NCBI GenBank assembly: GCA_036393195.1
Contig: DASVWN010000004.1
Coordinates: forward strand, 1 to 64,000
Source: JADGGM01 sp036393195
GTDB taxonomy: Bacteria; Gemmatimonadota; Gemmatimonadetes; Gemmatimonadales; Gemmatimonadaceae
Reading direction: 5' to 3'
Length of the DNA stretch: 64,000 nucleotides
Both the position numbers and the translations under genes were made by a program. This document shows positions 53,462 through 62,852 of the stretch, one piece after another. Each line of letters opens with the position of its first letter. The first letter of the stretch is position 1. Below the pieces are notes generated by a model. That model was not told the origin of the DNA, made no database searches, and worked only from the letters and a program-made list of their open reading frames with translations.

Positions 53462-54086
53462 TTGCGGGGCCTGGGCGGAGCAGAGCGCGGACCGGTGCGG
53501 CGTCGAGGCCGGAGAGTCTGAGAGGGAGCGCGGTGAGCTCGTACTCACCATCGGACACCGTGCGAAGGTCGAGATTCTCCAGATTCCATGCGCCGCCGGC
53601 GAAGAGCGCGCGGTGCGTGTCGAGCGTGCGGCTGTCCCGCAGGTCGACAGACGGCGCGTCCACGCCGAGCAGCCGCAGCCCGCGGGCGACCAGCTCCCGA
53701 ACTGCATCAGGCGACAGCGCGGGCCACGCATCCGGAAACACGCCGCTGGCGATGCTCTGGCTCGTGCGCAGGAGCAAGCGCGTCACGCCGCTGGCCGCCA
53801 GGGAGGGGAGGTCGTGCAGCGAGAGCAGTTCCCCCGGAGCGGATACCGTGCACACCAGCGCGGGTCCCATGAACGCGTCGAGCGGCAACTCGTCGGACGC
53901 GGTCCACCCGTTGTCAACGTGCAGCGGCGCGTCCGCGTGCGTCCCGACGTGCGGGCTCATGGTAATGGTCGAAACGTTCACACTGTCGCCGTGCGCGAGC
54001 TGCCGGGTCCAGCCGCACGTATAGGGCGTGTCGCCGGGCCATTCCGGCGTTCCGAGTCGTACCGCGACGCTGATGTCGTGCAGCAT
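53433..54086 (-). CDS. kynB: Kynurenine formamidase (cyclase family)
   Basis: A 217-residue metal-dependent hydrolase converting N-formylkynurenine to kynurenine and formate. The metal motif HVGTHADAPLHVDNGW matches the KynB HxGTHxDxPxH signature. It directly follows tryptophan 2,3-dioxygenase, with ATG at 54086 overlapping its stop (TGATG; GTG at 54089 is possible). The C-terminus (PGPARAAHGAAPM) is encoded by the palindromic repeat, so the repeat has probably replaced or extended the original end. Confidence 0.92.
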   Translation of the reverse strand: MLHDISVAVRLGTPEWPGDTPYTCGWTRQLAHGDSVNVSTITMSPHVGTHADAPLHVDNGWTASDELPLDAFMGPALVCTVSAPGELLSLHDLPSLAASGVTRLLLRTSQSIASGVFPDAWPALSPDAVRELVARGLRLLGVDAPSVDLRDSRTLDTHRALFAGGAWNLENLDLRTVSDGEYELTALPLRLSGLDAAPVRALLRPGPARAAHGAAPM

Positions 54087-54877
54087 CACGGTGCCCCGCC
54101 GCCCGCGGCGCTGCTGCCACCAAAGAACTTCGACCGCACACTCCAGAGCTCCGGGAAGAAGCGCTGGGACACCGTGCGCGCGAGATAGCGCGAGCCGAGT
54201 GTTCCGCCCGTGCCGTGCGTGGCCGGGCCGATGATCCGCTCCACGAGCTGGACGTGCAGGAAGCGCCAGCGCGCGAATCCCTGCTCGTACTCGAGCAGCT
54301 CTTCAGCGAGCATGAGCAGCGGCGACGGCGCGGGTGACGAGTAGATCGTCTCCAGCGTCGTACGATTCGCCTCCAGCAGTGTGGTAAGCCGCGCCTGCAG
54401 CGTGGGACGCTCGAGCCAGCGCGTGACGATTGGCGGGGGAGCCCCGTGCTCGTTGATGACCGACATGAAGTGCGCGTCACGCAACCCCGACGCTGCTTCG
54501 ATCGCGCGGAACTGCGCGCTCTGCGAGCCGCTGGACGTGCCGAGATAGCCGCGAAACTCGGCGAAGCGCTGCGGCGGGAGCGTGTCGAGCGCGGAGAGCT
54601 GGTCGGTCACGATGCGCACGAGGGCGTTCAGTCGCTTCACTTCGAAGACGGCTCCGATGACGTCGTTCGCCTCCATGGCGCGCACGAGCGACTCGAGCTC
54701 GTGCAGGATCACCTTGAACCAGAGCTCACTCGCCTGGTGGACCACGATGAACAGCAGTTCGTCCGGATGCTCCGGGCGTGAAACCGGGTGCTGCAGCGCA
54801 AGGAGCGCGTCGAGCGCCAGGTAGCCCGGATAGTCGATGTCACTCCTGTCGTGTGCCTGCGCGGTGTCGTCGCTCAA
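54086..54877 (-). CDS. kynA: Tryptophan 2,3-dioxygenase
   Basis: A 263-residue haem enzyme opening the indole ring of tryptophan to give N-formylkynurenine. Family blocks are YPGYLALDALLALQHP, HPDELLFIVVHQASELWFKVILHELE (with the active-site histidine), FREFRGYLGTSSGSQSAQFRAIE-like text and GTGGTLGSRYL. It is slightly short at the N-terminus relative to about 280-residue homologs but complete in motifs. ATGA overlap with the upstream deacetylase and TGATG with kynB show coupled translation. Confidence 0.95.
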   Translation of the reverse strand: MSDDTAQAHDRSDIDYPGYLALDALLALQHPVSRPEHPDELLFIVVHQASELWFKVILHELESLVRAMEANDVIGAVFEVKRLNALVRIVTDQLSALDTLPPQRFAEFRGYLGTSSGSQSAQFRAIEAASGLRDAHFMSVINEHGAPPPIVTRWLERPTLQARLTTLLEANRTTLETIYSSPAPSPLLMLAEELLEYEQGFARWRFLHVQLVERIIGPATHGTGGTLGSRYLARTVSQRFFPELWSVRSKFFGGSSAAGGGAP

Positions 54878-55593
54878 AATGTGGAGACCTCGAGCGCGGC
54901 AACGTCATCGACGCGCATCGTTTCGGTGGTGAAGAAGGGCTCGCCGTAGCGCACGCGCACGAGCGAGCCGCAGTGTGCAGCGTGGTGCCGTACCATGTCG
55001 AGGAGCGGATCGCCGTTGGGATACACCTCGCCCGCCTGCGTCACGCCCTCGAATTGCGATGCGTACGCGCGCACCGCCTCGAGCTTCTGCTCGAATACGG
55101 TCGAGATGTCCACCACGAACGTCGGCTTGATGTAGTCTTCGCGAAAGGAGAGGCAGTGAATGACCTTGTGGGGGCGGTGCTTCGGGACGGAGGGTTCGAC
55201 CTTGGCGAGTCCGGCCACGAAGCACGCGTCTCGCACCAGTTGGGCCGTGACGCGGTGATCGGGATGTCGGCCGTGCTGCGCGGGCGCAATGACCACGCGC
55301 GGCGCGAAACGGCGAATCGCCTTGGCCAGCTCGGCGCGCGTGGCCGGCGTGTTCACCACGCCCGCGTCGGGGAAGCCCATGTTGATGCGCGCGCTCACGC
55401 CGAGGATCTCGGCGGCCCGGCTTGCTTCGGCGGCGCGCAGCCCGGCGGAGCCGCGTGTACCGGTCTCACCTTCGGTCAGGTCGATGATCGCCGTCGAGTG
55501 CCCAAGCGCGGCGGCGCGCAGCAGCGTCCCACCACAGGTGAGCTCCACATCGTCGCGATGCGCCGCTATGGCGAGAACGTCAATGGAGGACAT
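54874..55593 (-). CDS. PIG-L family deacetylase, BshB1-like
   Basis: A 239-residue zinc-dependent GlcNAc-type deacetylase. The pattern DVLAIAAHRDDVELTCGGTL, IIDLTEGETGTRGS, NMGFPDAGV, GRHPDHRVTAQLVRDACFVAGL and KPTFVVDISTVFEQKLEAVRAY matches BshB1, which removes acetyl from GlcNAc-malate in bacillithiol synthesis. The canonical HPDD zinc motif here is HRDD. The ATG at 55593 has no Shine-Dalgarno; TATATT (55606-55601) would place transcription start close to the ATG, so it may be leaderless. kynA overlaps its stop. Confidence 0.85.
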   Translation of the reverse strand: MSSIDVLAIAAHRDDVELTCGGTLLRAAALGHSTAIIDLTEGETGTRGSAGLRAAEASRAAEILGVSARINMGFPDAGVVNTPATRAELAKAIRRFAPRVVIAPAQHGRHPDHRVTAQLVRDACFVAGLAKVEPSVPKHRPHKVIHCLSFREDYIKPTFVVDISTVFEQKLEAVRAYASQFEGVTQAGEVYPNGDPLLDMVRHHAAHCGSLVRVRYGEPFFTTETMRVDDVAALEVSTF

Positions 55594-55637
55594 GGGCAGG
55601 AATATACGGAAGAGCGGAAGAATGGGCTGCTGACCCT

Positions 55638-56876
55638 TCACTCGTATCGGAGCGCTTCCACCGGGTCCATCTTCGCCGCGCGGTTCGCCGGGAGCAGCCC
55701 GAACACGAGCCCAATGCTCACCGACACCGCCACGGCGATGAGCGTGTACCGCACTGGCGTCGTTGCCTCGATGTTCATCATCATGGTGGCGAGGCGCCCC
55801 ATGCCGAGTCCGAGCACGATCCCGATGACTCCGCCAATCCCGGTGAGCGTCGCGGCTTCAGTGAGGAATTGCAGCATGATGTCCCGGTGCGTGGCGCCCA
55901 GCGCCTTGCGCACGCCGATCTCGCGCGTGCGGTCGGTCACCGAGACCATCATGATGGCCATGACCCCGATGCCGCCCACCATGAGCGCGACCGCGGACAG
56001 CACGATCATCACGAGAAAGAACACGCCCGTGATCTTGTTGAAGGTGTCGAGGATCTGATCCTGCGTCATGAGGTCGAAGCTGTTGGGTTGCGACGGGCGC
56101 AGGTGTCGCAGGCGACGCAGCACGGTGAGGACATCCTCCTGCGCCTGCTCCACGGTCACGCCCGGACGGGGCTTCACGACGATCCAGAGCGCGTTGGTGC
56201 GGTCGAATTGGAAGTCATGGTCGAGCATGGCATATGGGAGGATCGCCCCGGTCGCCTGGCCCGGGGGACTGAAGATGTTCGCGGGCTGCTCGTAGACGCC
56301 GATCACACGCGCGGGCCAGCCGCCCACGCGCACGACCTTGTCGAGCGGATCCTCGCGTCCGAAAAGGCGCCGCGCCACATCCTGGTCGAGCACTGCCACA
56401 CCGGCGCCTCCCGCCAGCTCGGCGCGCGTGAACCAGCGCCCCGCAAGGAGATCGCCGCCCTGCACCTCGGGAAATCCATTGTCCGCGCCAAACACGGCCA
56501 CCTGCTGCGTACGGATGCCGCGATATTCCACGCGCCCCATGGTCTGCCCCCAGATGGCCGCATACTGGATGCGCGGCAGCGTCGCGACGGCCGTGGCCTC
56601 GCGCGGTGCGACGTCGGGACGATCGCGAATGGCGGCGGGGAGCTGATTCGGGTTTGTTGGCGTGGAAGTCTTGACGACATAGAACGTCGTGGGCCCCGCG
56701 ATCTCCAGCGTGTGCAGAATCTGGTCGCGCACCCCCTGGACGATCGCGGCCATGGCCATCACGGTGGCGACGCCGATCACCACGCCGAGAATCGTGAGCG
56801 CCGAGCGCATCTTGCTCGTGCGCATGGTGTCGAGCGCGATGCGGATGTTCTCGCCGAGATGCTCGCCGAGTCTCAT
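55638..56876 (-). CDS. ABC transporter permease, MacB/FtsX type (fourth of four)
   Basis: A 412-residue permease with an N-terminal membrane helix (MRSALTILGVVIGVATVMAM), a large periplasmic MacB-PCD domain (about 45-250), and three C-terminal helices including the conserved TDRTREIGVRKALGATHRDI coupling segment and the ending ANRAAKMDPVEALRYE. It lacks its own ATPase domain. ATGA overlap with the preceding permease sets the start. With MacA, the ATPase and TolC it would form a mechanotransmission-type exporter of drugs, peptides or lipoproteins. Confidence 0.93.
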   Translation of the reverse strand: MRLGEHLGENIRIALDTMRTSKMRSALTILGVVIGVATVMAMAAIVQGVRDQILHTLEIAGPTTFYVVKTSTPTNPNQLPAAIRDRPDVAPREATAVATLPRIQYAAIWGQTMGRVEYRGIRTQQVAVFGADNGFPEVQGGDLLAGRWFTRAELAGGAGVAVLDQDVARRLFGREDPLDKVVRVGGWPARVIGVYEQPANIFSPPGQATGAILPYAMLDHDFQFDRTNALWIVVKPRPGVTVEQAQEDVLTVLRRLRHLRPSQPNSFDLMTQDQILDTFNKITGVFFLVMIVLSAVALMVGGIGVMAIMMVSVTDRTREIGVRKALGATHRDIMLQFLTEAATLTGIGGVIGIVLGLGMGRLATMMMNIEATTPVRYTLIAVAVSVSIGLVFGLLPANRAAKMDPVEALRYE

Positions 56877-58126
56877 TCGGCCCGGAGCGCGGTGATGGGA
56901 TCGAGACGCGCGGCGCGCGAGGCGGGGTAGACGCCAAAGAGCACGCCGACGCCTGCGCCGAGGGCGAGCGCGACGCCAATGGACCATGCCGTGACACGCG
57001 CCGGCAGCGGCGATGCGGCCGCCACGGCGAGCGCGAGCAGCCAGCCCGTGGCCACACCCAACGCCCCGCCCAGCGTGGCCAGCACTACCGCCTCGGTGAG
57101 AAACTGATGTCGAATGTCGCGCTGCGTGGCGCCAACCGATTTGCGGATGCCGATCTCGTGCGTGCGCTCGGTGACCGCCATGAGCATGATGTTCATGATC
57201 ACGATGCCGCCCACGAGGACGCCGATCGCGACCACGGCCGGAATGACCTGAAAAAGCACTCTGGTGAGATTCTTCCAGAAGTCCACGAGCGCTGCCGCCG
57301 TCTCCACGGTGAAGTCGTCCGGTTGCGTGGGATGGAGCCGGTGGGCAATCCGCATGGCCTCCTCTGCCGTTGCCATGGCTGCGGGAATCGAGGCGGCATC
57401 GGGCATCTTCACCGAAATGGTGGTGCTGCCGCGCCGGCCGTATATCGTCTCGAAGCTCGTGATGGGCATGAGGACAAACGTGTCGAACGACTGCCCGAGT
57501 ACCCGGCCCTTGGGGGCAATGACCCCCGCGACAGTGAAGCGCTCACCCATGATGCGGAGCTGCTTTCCGACCGGGTCCTCGCCGCTGAACAATTTGTCGG
57601 CGACGTCCGCACCGATGGCGACGACGGGTCGCCGCTCGCGCGCGTCGGTATCCGTGAGCGGGCGGCCGCTCGTGACGTGATAGTCCTGCACGACCTGGTA
57701 GGGTGGCGTGGCGCCGATTATGGACACGTTGTCCAGCGTCCGATCGCGCCAGCTCAGTTCGGCCAGCGGGGTGGGAAAGCCGGACTGCACGCTCACGGCA
57801 TTCGCATTGGGGAGCGCCGCGATGACCGCGGCGGCGTCCGCCTGGGTCAGCCTGGGGCGCTTCTGCAGCTCGCGCCATTCCTCATCGTCGAACAGACCGA
57901 TCCTGATCGGAATGCGCCGCACCTGGAACGTGTTCACCCCGACGACGGCGTCGGCGATGTTCTCCTTCACGTAGGCGTTCATCCCCTGAATGATCGCGAC
58001 GACCGCCACCAGGAAGGTGACCGCGACGATGATCCCCAGGAGGGTGAAGAACGATCGGAGCTTGTTCGCGCGGATCTGGCCCAGCGCGATCACGAGGACG
58101 TCGGCGAGGAGCATTCGCTGGTGCAT
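56873..58126 (-). CDS. ABC transporter permease, MacB/FtsX type (third of four)
   Basis: A 417-residue permease with the same architecture: first helix KLRSFFTLLGIIVAVTFLVA, periplasmic domain, then ERTHEIGIRKSVGATQRDIRHQFLTEAVVL and the final YPASRAARLDPITALRAE. The EIGIRKS variant resembles the permease at 59453-60697 rather than the other two, so the four alternate in two subtypes. A gap of 74 nt separates it from the upstream permease gene and no Shine-Dalgarno is obvious. Confidence 0.92.
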   Translation of the reverse strand: MHQRMLLADVLVIALGQIRANKLRSFFTLLGIIVAVTFLVAVVAIIQGMNAYVKENIADAVVGVNTFQVRRIPIRIGLFDDEEWRELQKRPRLTQADAAAVIAALPNANAVSVQSGFPTPLAELSWRDRTLDNVSIIGATPPYQVVQDYHVTSGRPLTDTDARERRPVVAIGADVADKLFSGEDPVGKQLRIMGERFTVAGVIAPKGRVLGQSFDTFVLMPITSFETIYGRRGSTTISVKMPDAASIPAAMATAEEAMRIAHRLHPTQPDDFTVETAAALVDFWKNLTRVLFQVIPAVVAIGVLVGGIVIMNIMLMAVTERTHEIGIRKSVGATQRDIRHQFLTEAVVLATLGGALGVATGWLLALAVAAASPLPARVTAWSIGVALALGAGVGVLFGVYPASRAARLDPITALRAE

Positions 58127-58200
58127 GGTGGCCGGGGGCGGGTTGCTGGTGTCGTCCCGCGCCGCTTCAAGCTACCAGCACTCAGCCGCCAGCGACCAGC

Positions 58201-59451
58201 TCACTCGTATCGCAACGCCTCCACCGGATCGAGCCGGGCCGCGCGCACGGCGGGGAGCAGACCGAACACGACGCCGGTGAACGCGCTGGCGGCGAGTGCG
58301 GCGACGATGGCCAGCGCGGGGATGGACGCGTCAATCGAGGAGAGACGGCGGATACCATAGGTGATGAGCCCGCCGACGATGAGTCCGATCACGGCGCCAA
58401 TGAGCGTGAGCGTGGCGGCCTCCACCAGAAACTGCCAGAGGATGGTACCGCGTGTGGCGCCCAGCGCCTTGCGCACGCCGATCTCGCGCGTGCGCTCCGT
58501 CACGCTGATCATCATGATGGCGATCACCCCTACGCCGCCCACCAGCAGGCCAATGGATGACAGGCCCAGCATGACCATGAAGAACATGCCGACGATCTTG
58601 TTGTAGAGCTCCATCACCTTCTCCTGCGTGCTCACGAAGAAGGTGTTGTCCTGCGAGGGCTTGAGCAGGCGGCGGCTGCGCAGCGTGGCAATCGCGTCGT
58701 CAATGGCGACATCCTGCGCGACGCCGTCGCGCGGCTTCACGGTGATGTCCATCCAGCGCACGCCCATGTTCAGCTTGCGGCGCGCGGTTTCGAACGGAAA
58801 GATCGCGCCGGGCTTGTTGGCACCGCTGAAGATATTGGCCAGCGGGTGATACACGGCAATGACGCGGAATGGGATTCCGTTCACCTGGATGGTCTTGCCC
58901 AGGGCGCTCCCCTGCGGGAAGAACTTCTCCTGCATGGCCTGGTTGATGATCACGACCTGGGCCGCGTCGGTATTCTCGGCATCGGTGAAGCTGCGCCCGG
59001 GGTCGATCGTACCTCCATCCACGTTCGTCCAGCCGGGTGAGTAGGCATCGTAGCCGGCACCCGGCAGCTCCTGATCCTTGTACTTGAATGCCGCCGAGCC
59101 ACCCGCGTGCGCGATGACGCCCGCCACGGAGGGCTGTCGCGCGATGCGCTGCGCGTCCTCCACGGTGAGCGGAGCGTTGTGCCGCCACGGGCAACTGTCG
59201 TCGGACCCGTTGCAACTGTTGATGGCGATGGGCCACTTCGTGATGAAGAACGTGCTCGGCCCGGCGGCCGCCAGACTCTTCTCCACGCCGGAGTTGATGC
59301 CGTGCACCGCGGCGGACATGGCCGTGACAACGAACACGCCCACGGCGACGCCCAGGATGGTGAGCGCCGCGCGCACCTTGTTGGAGCGGATCGCGTCGAA
59401 CGCAATGAAGACGCCCTCGCTCAGGATGTGCAGCCGGTCGCTGATGGTCAT
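58201..59451 (-). CDS. ABC transporter permease, MacB/FtsX type (second of four)
   Basis: A 416-residue permease. First helix KVRAALTILGVAVGVFVVTAM, a periplasmic domain with SCNGSDDSCPWRHNAP that could form a disulfide, and three C-terminal helices with ERTREIGVRKALGATRGTIL and RAARLDPVEALRYE. It is of the same subtype as 55638-56876 (REIGVRKALGAT, ending VEALRYE). It starts 1 nt after the upstream permease stop. Confidence 0.93.
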   Translation of the reverse strand: MTISDRLHILSEGVFIAFDAIRSNKVRAALTILGVAVGVFVVTAMSAAVHGINSGVEKSLAAAGPSTFFITKWPIAINSCNGSDDSCPWRHNAPLTVEDAQRIARQPSVAGVIAHAGGSAAFKYKDQELPGAGYDAYSPGWTNVDGGTIDPGRSFTDAENTDAAQVVIINQAMQEKFFPQGSALGKTIQVNGIPFRVIAVYHPLANIFSGANKPGAIFPFETARRKLNMGVRWMDITVKPRDGVAQDVAIDDAIATLRSRRLLKPSQDNTFFVSTQEKVMELYNKIVGMFFMVMLGLSSIGLLVGGVGVIAIMMISVTERTREIGVRKALGATRGTILWQFLVEAATLTLIGAVIGLIVGGLITYGIRRLSSIDASIPALAIVAALAASAFTGVVFGLLPAVRAARLDPVEALRYE

Positions 59452-59452
59452 G

Positions 59453-60697
59453 CTACTCCGCCCTCAGGGCCGCGATGGGATCGAGGCGTGATGCGCGGCT
59501 CGCGGGATACAGCCCCGCCGCGATGCCGACGCCGGCGCCCAGCACCACGGACACGATCACGGACCAGAGCGCCACGCTGGTTGGCAGCGGCGACAGTGTG
59601 GCAATGGCGCGCGACAATCCGAAGCCCAGGCCAATGCCCAGGGCGGCGCCCACGGTGCTGAGCGTGGCGGCTTCCACGAGGAACTGCGAGAGAATGTCGC
59701 GACGCCGTGCGCCCAGCGACTTCCGGATGCCGATCTCGCGCGTGCGCTCCGCCACGGCCACCAGCATGATGTTCATGATCACGATCGCGCCCACGACGAG
59801 TCCGATGGCGGGAAGCACGACACCGGCCTTCACCAGAATGCCCTTGATGACCTCCCACTGCGTGAGCGCACTCGCCGAACTTTCGAGCACGAAGTCATTC
59901 GGCTCCTCGGGACGCAGCTTGTGCCGGCGCCGCATCAATTCACTCACTGTGCCCTGCAGATCCGTCATCGCCGCCGGACTCTGTGCCTTCACCATCACCC
60001 CGTACAGGCGATCGTGATGGCCGATGAAGCGGCTCATCGGGGAATGGAAGGGCGCGATCATCTGCCGGTCGAGCGACAAGCCGAACGCGCTGCCCTGTTT
60101 TTCGAGGAGGCCAATGACGCGGAACGGCAGCCCTCCCACGCGGAGCTCCTTGCCGATCGGGTCGAGATTGGGGAAATAATGGTCGGCCACGTCGGTGCCG
60201 ATCACGACCACGGGCGACCCCAGCTGGTCCTCCAGCTCCGTGAAGGCGCGCCCTTCGGTGACGGTGAGGTTCTTGATGGCGAAGAACGCCGGCGATGCCG
60301 CCTCCGTCAGCACCTGCGGCCCGCCATTCACGTAGCGGGACTGCGGCGTGGTCCAGTCCATGTCGAGCAGCGACCACTGCGTGCTGTCCGGAATCACGGC
60401 ACGGATCGCGTCGCCATCGGCGATCGTGATGTACGGACGGCGCTGCCAGGATCGCCACTCCGCCTGCGTCACGTCCCCCATGTTGAAGTCGGGATAGCGT
60501 CGCACGGTGAACGTATTGACGCCCAGGAATTTTCCGGCGAACGCGTCCTCCATGTAGTTGCCCATCCCCTGCACGATGGAGACCACGGCGATGAGGAACA
60601 TGACGCCGAGCGTCACGCCCAGCAGCGTGAAGAAGCTCTTGAGCTTCTGCGCGCGGATCTGCGCGAGGGCGAGACGGATGGACTCGAACAGGGACAC
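59453..60697 (-). CDS. ABC transporter permease, MacB/FtsX type (first of four)
   Basis: A 414-residue permease. First helix KLKSFFTLLGVTLGVMFLIA, periplasmic MacB-PCD domain, and C-terminal helices with ERTREIGIRKSLGARRRDILSQFLVEAATL and YPASRASRLDPIAALRAE. It matches the subtype of 56873-58126 (EIGIRKS, ending AALRAE). It lies 47 nt downstream of the ATPase gene and starts the permease series. Confidence 0.93.
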   Translation of the reverse strand: MSLFESIRLALAQIRAQKLKSFFTLLGVTLGVMFLIAVVSIVQGMGNYMEDAFAGKFLGVNTFTVRRYPDFNMGDVTQAEWRSWQRRPYITIADGDAIRAVIPDSTQWSLLDMDWTTPQSRYVNGGPQVLTEAASPAFFAIKNLTVTEGRAFTELEDQLGSPVVVIGTDVADHYFPNLDPIGKELRVGGLPFRVIGLLEKQGSAFGLSLDRQMIAPFHSPMSRFIGHHDRLYGVMVKAQSPAAMTDLQGTVSELMRRRHKLRPEEPNDFVLESSASALTQWEVIKGILVKAGVVLPAIGLVVGAIVIMNIMLVAVAERTREIGIRKSLGARRRDILSQFLVEAATLSTVGAALGIGLGFGLSRAIATLSPLPTSVALWSVIVSVVLGAGVGIAAGLYPASRASRLDPIAALRAE

Positions 60698-60744
60698 GGA
60701 TGCGGATGGCCGGTAGCTGGTGAGTGTTGAATGCCGGCGCGAGA

Positions 60745-61548
60745 CTACAGTGCCCCGGCGCCGACTTTCTCGACGAACGACTCGCGCCGCTCGTCGGAGG
60801 CAACGCGGCCATCGCGCAGCACCACGATACGCCGCGCATGCGCGGCAATGTCGGACTCGTGCGTGACCATGATCACGGTCTGGCCGCTGTTGGCCAGCTC
60901 CTCGAACACCCGCATGATCTCCTCGGATGTCTGCGAATCGAGATTGCCCGTGGGCTCGTCGGCGAGCAGGATGGCGGGCCGGTTCACGAGCGCGCGCGCG
61001 ATGGCGACACGCTGGCGCTGGCCGCCCGACAGTTCGTTCGGCCGGTGGTCCATGCGATCCGCCAGTTGCACGCGCCCCAGCGCGTCCATCGCGCGCTGGC
61101 GCCGCTCCGCCGAGCTGACGCCCGCGTAGACCAGTGGCAGCTCCACGTTGTGCAGCGCCGTGGCGCGCGGCAGCAGATTGAACGTCTGAAAGACGAATCC
61201 GATTTCGCGGTTGCGCACGCGTGCCAGCTCATCGTCCTTCATCGTGGAAACCATCTCGCCATTGAGCCAGTACTCGCCCGCGGTGGGGGTGTCCAGGCAA
61301 CCAATCACGTTCATCAGCGTGGACTTCCCCGAGCCGGAGGGCCCCATGATGGCCACGTATTCATTGCGGCGGACGGCGAGATCCACACCGCGCAGCGCGT
61401 GCACCACCTCGCCGCCCATGTCATAGTCGCGCCGGATGCCGCGCGTCACGATCACCCAGTCCTCGCCCGGCGCGATACCGGTCCGTCCCGTCACCGCCTG
61501 GCGTTCGGCGGTAGTGCTCAACCCGACTTCAGGCATGTTCGTGCTCAC
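60745..61548 (-). CDS. ABC transporter ATP-binding protein (MacB/LolD type)
   Basis: A 267-residue ATPase with Walker A IMGPSGSGKSTLMN (GPSGSGKST at 69-77), Q-loop FVFQTFNLLPR, the signature LSGGQRQRVAIARAL, Walker B ILLADEPTGNLD and switch histidine VTHESD. The TGNLDS sequence is typical of MacB/LolD/FtsE-type ATPases. GTG at 61548 overlaps the adaptor stop (GTGA). It is the only ATPase in the unit and probably powers all four permeases. Confidence 0.96.
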   Translation of the reverse strand: MSTNMPEVGLSTTAERQAVTGRTGIAPGEDWVIVTRGIRRDYDMGGEVVHALRGVDLAVRRNEYVAIMGPSGSGKSTLMNVIGCLDTPTAGEYWLNGEMVSTMKDDELARVRNREIGFVFQTFNLLPRATALHNVELPLVYAGVSSAERRQRAMDALGRVQLADRMDHRPNELSGGQRQRVAIARALVNRPAILLADEPTGNLDSQTSEEIMRVFEELANSGQTVIMVTHESDIAAHARRIVVLRDGRVASDERRESFVEKVGAGAL

Positions 61549-62840
61549 GGCTTGCTCCCCGTCCTGGTTTTGTCGTCCACTTTCGTCTCGCGCACCAGCG
61601 TGCTGTCCTTGAGATCGTGAATCGCCTGGTAACTCCCCGAGACGATCGTTTCTCCCGGCTGGAGCCCGCTGAGCACCTCGAAGTATTCCTCGCCCGCAAT
61701 GCCGATCTTCACCGGCCGGAAGGTTACGCGGTTGTCCTTTCCGACGATGAACACGCCTTCCGTCTCCTTCTGTCCGACCTGCTTCTGCGGCTGCTTCCCG
61801 AGGGCAAGCTGCGCGGAATCCGTGTTGGGCGACGTCTGATGCTCGCGCACAGTGAGCGCGATGATCGGAATGGCGAGTACGTTCCTGCGCGTGTCCGTGA
61901 CGATCTTCGCCGTCGCCGAGAAGTCCGGTCGCGTCTCCGGCGGCGGATTGAGCAGCTGGACCTTTACAAAATAGTCTACGGCCTGGTCCGTCGAGGTGCT
62001 GGCTGACGTCGTGGAGAGCGGGTTCTGCAGCGAGCTGTTCGCGATCTCCACCACACGACCAACGAACGTGGTATCCGGGAACGCATCGATGTCCACCGCG
62101 GCGGAGTCGCCCACCGAGATGCGCGCGACATCCGTCTCGTCCACCTTGATCTTGGTTTCCAGCACGGTCATGTCGCTCACCGTGAGCAGCACTGCCGCAT
62201 CCTTGTTGAATGTGCCGGGGACCGCCGTCTCGCCCTGCTCGACGTTGAGCCGGGTGACCTGACCGCTCATTGGTGCCAGAATCGTCGTCTTGGCCAGATT
62301 GGAGCGCGCGGTCTCCAGCCCCGCCTGTGCCTGATCCACGTTGTGCTTCGCGGCGTTCGCCAGGGCCTGATTCACGTCAACCGTGGTGCGCAACTGCTCC
62401 ATGGTCTCATCCGAGACGAGCGTCGCATTGGTCTTCCGGATCTCCTCGGAGCGGCGCAGGGCGCTCTGTGACTGCTGCAGGTTGGCGTTGGCGCGCGCCA
62501 GGTCGGCCCGCGAGCTGGCCACGAGCGCTTCCTGCTGCTGTACCGCGGCCTTGTACGTGGCCGGGTCGATCTCGAGCAGGAACTGCCCCTTCTTCACCAT
62601 GTCGCCTTCCTTCACCGCGAGCTTGATGATACGCCCGCTGATGTCCGATGCGACATCCACCTTGGTGCGCGGCTCCACCGAGCCGCTCGCCGTGACAGAC
62701 GCGACGAGATCGCGCCGCTGCACTTTCTCCTCGCGCACCTCCACCGCCTTGTTCCCGCGCTTCGCGGCACCCAGCACCAGCACCGTGATCACGAGCGCCG
62801 CCAGCACCGCGGCGACGCTCCACTTCGTCCGTTGACTCAT
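61545..62840 (-). CDS. Periplasmic adaptor (MacA/HlyD-type membrane fusion protein)
   Basis: A 431-residue adaptor with one N-terminal helix (WSVAAVLAALVITVLVLGAA), a lipoyl/barrel-sandwich domain (ASGSVEPRTKVDVASDISG and LAPMSGQVTRLNVEQGE), a long alpha-helical hairpin (about 100-185) and beta-barrel and membrane-proximal domains (TVLETKIKVDETDV; GLQPGETIVSGSYQAI). It bridges the inner-membrane permeases to the TolC-like channel encoded 12 nt upstream. Confidence 0.94.
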   Translation of the reverse strand: MSQRTKWSVAAVLAALVITVLVLGAAKRGNKAVEVREEKVQRRDLVASVTASGSVEPRTKVDVASDISGRIIKLAVKEGDMVKKGQFLLEIDPATYKAAVQQQEALVASSRADLARANANLQQSQSALRRSEEIRKTNATLVSDETMEQLRTTVDVNQALANAAKHNVDQAQAGLETARSNLAKTTILAPMSGQVTRLNVEQGETAVPGTFNKDAAVLLTVSDMTVLETKIKVDETDVARISVGDSAAVDIDAFPDTTFVGRVVEIANSSLQNPLSTTSASTSTDQAVDYFVKVQLLNPPPETRPDFSATAKIVTDTRRNVLAIPIIALTVREHQTSPNTDSAQLALGKQPQKQVGQKETEGVFIVGKDNRVTFRPVKIGIAGEEYFEVLSGLQPGETIVSGSYQAIHDLKDSTLVRETKVDDKTRTGSKP

Positions 62841-62852
62841 CGTTTTCCCCGG

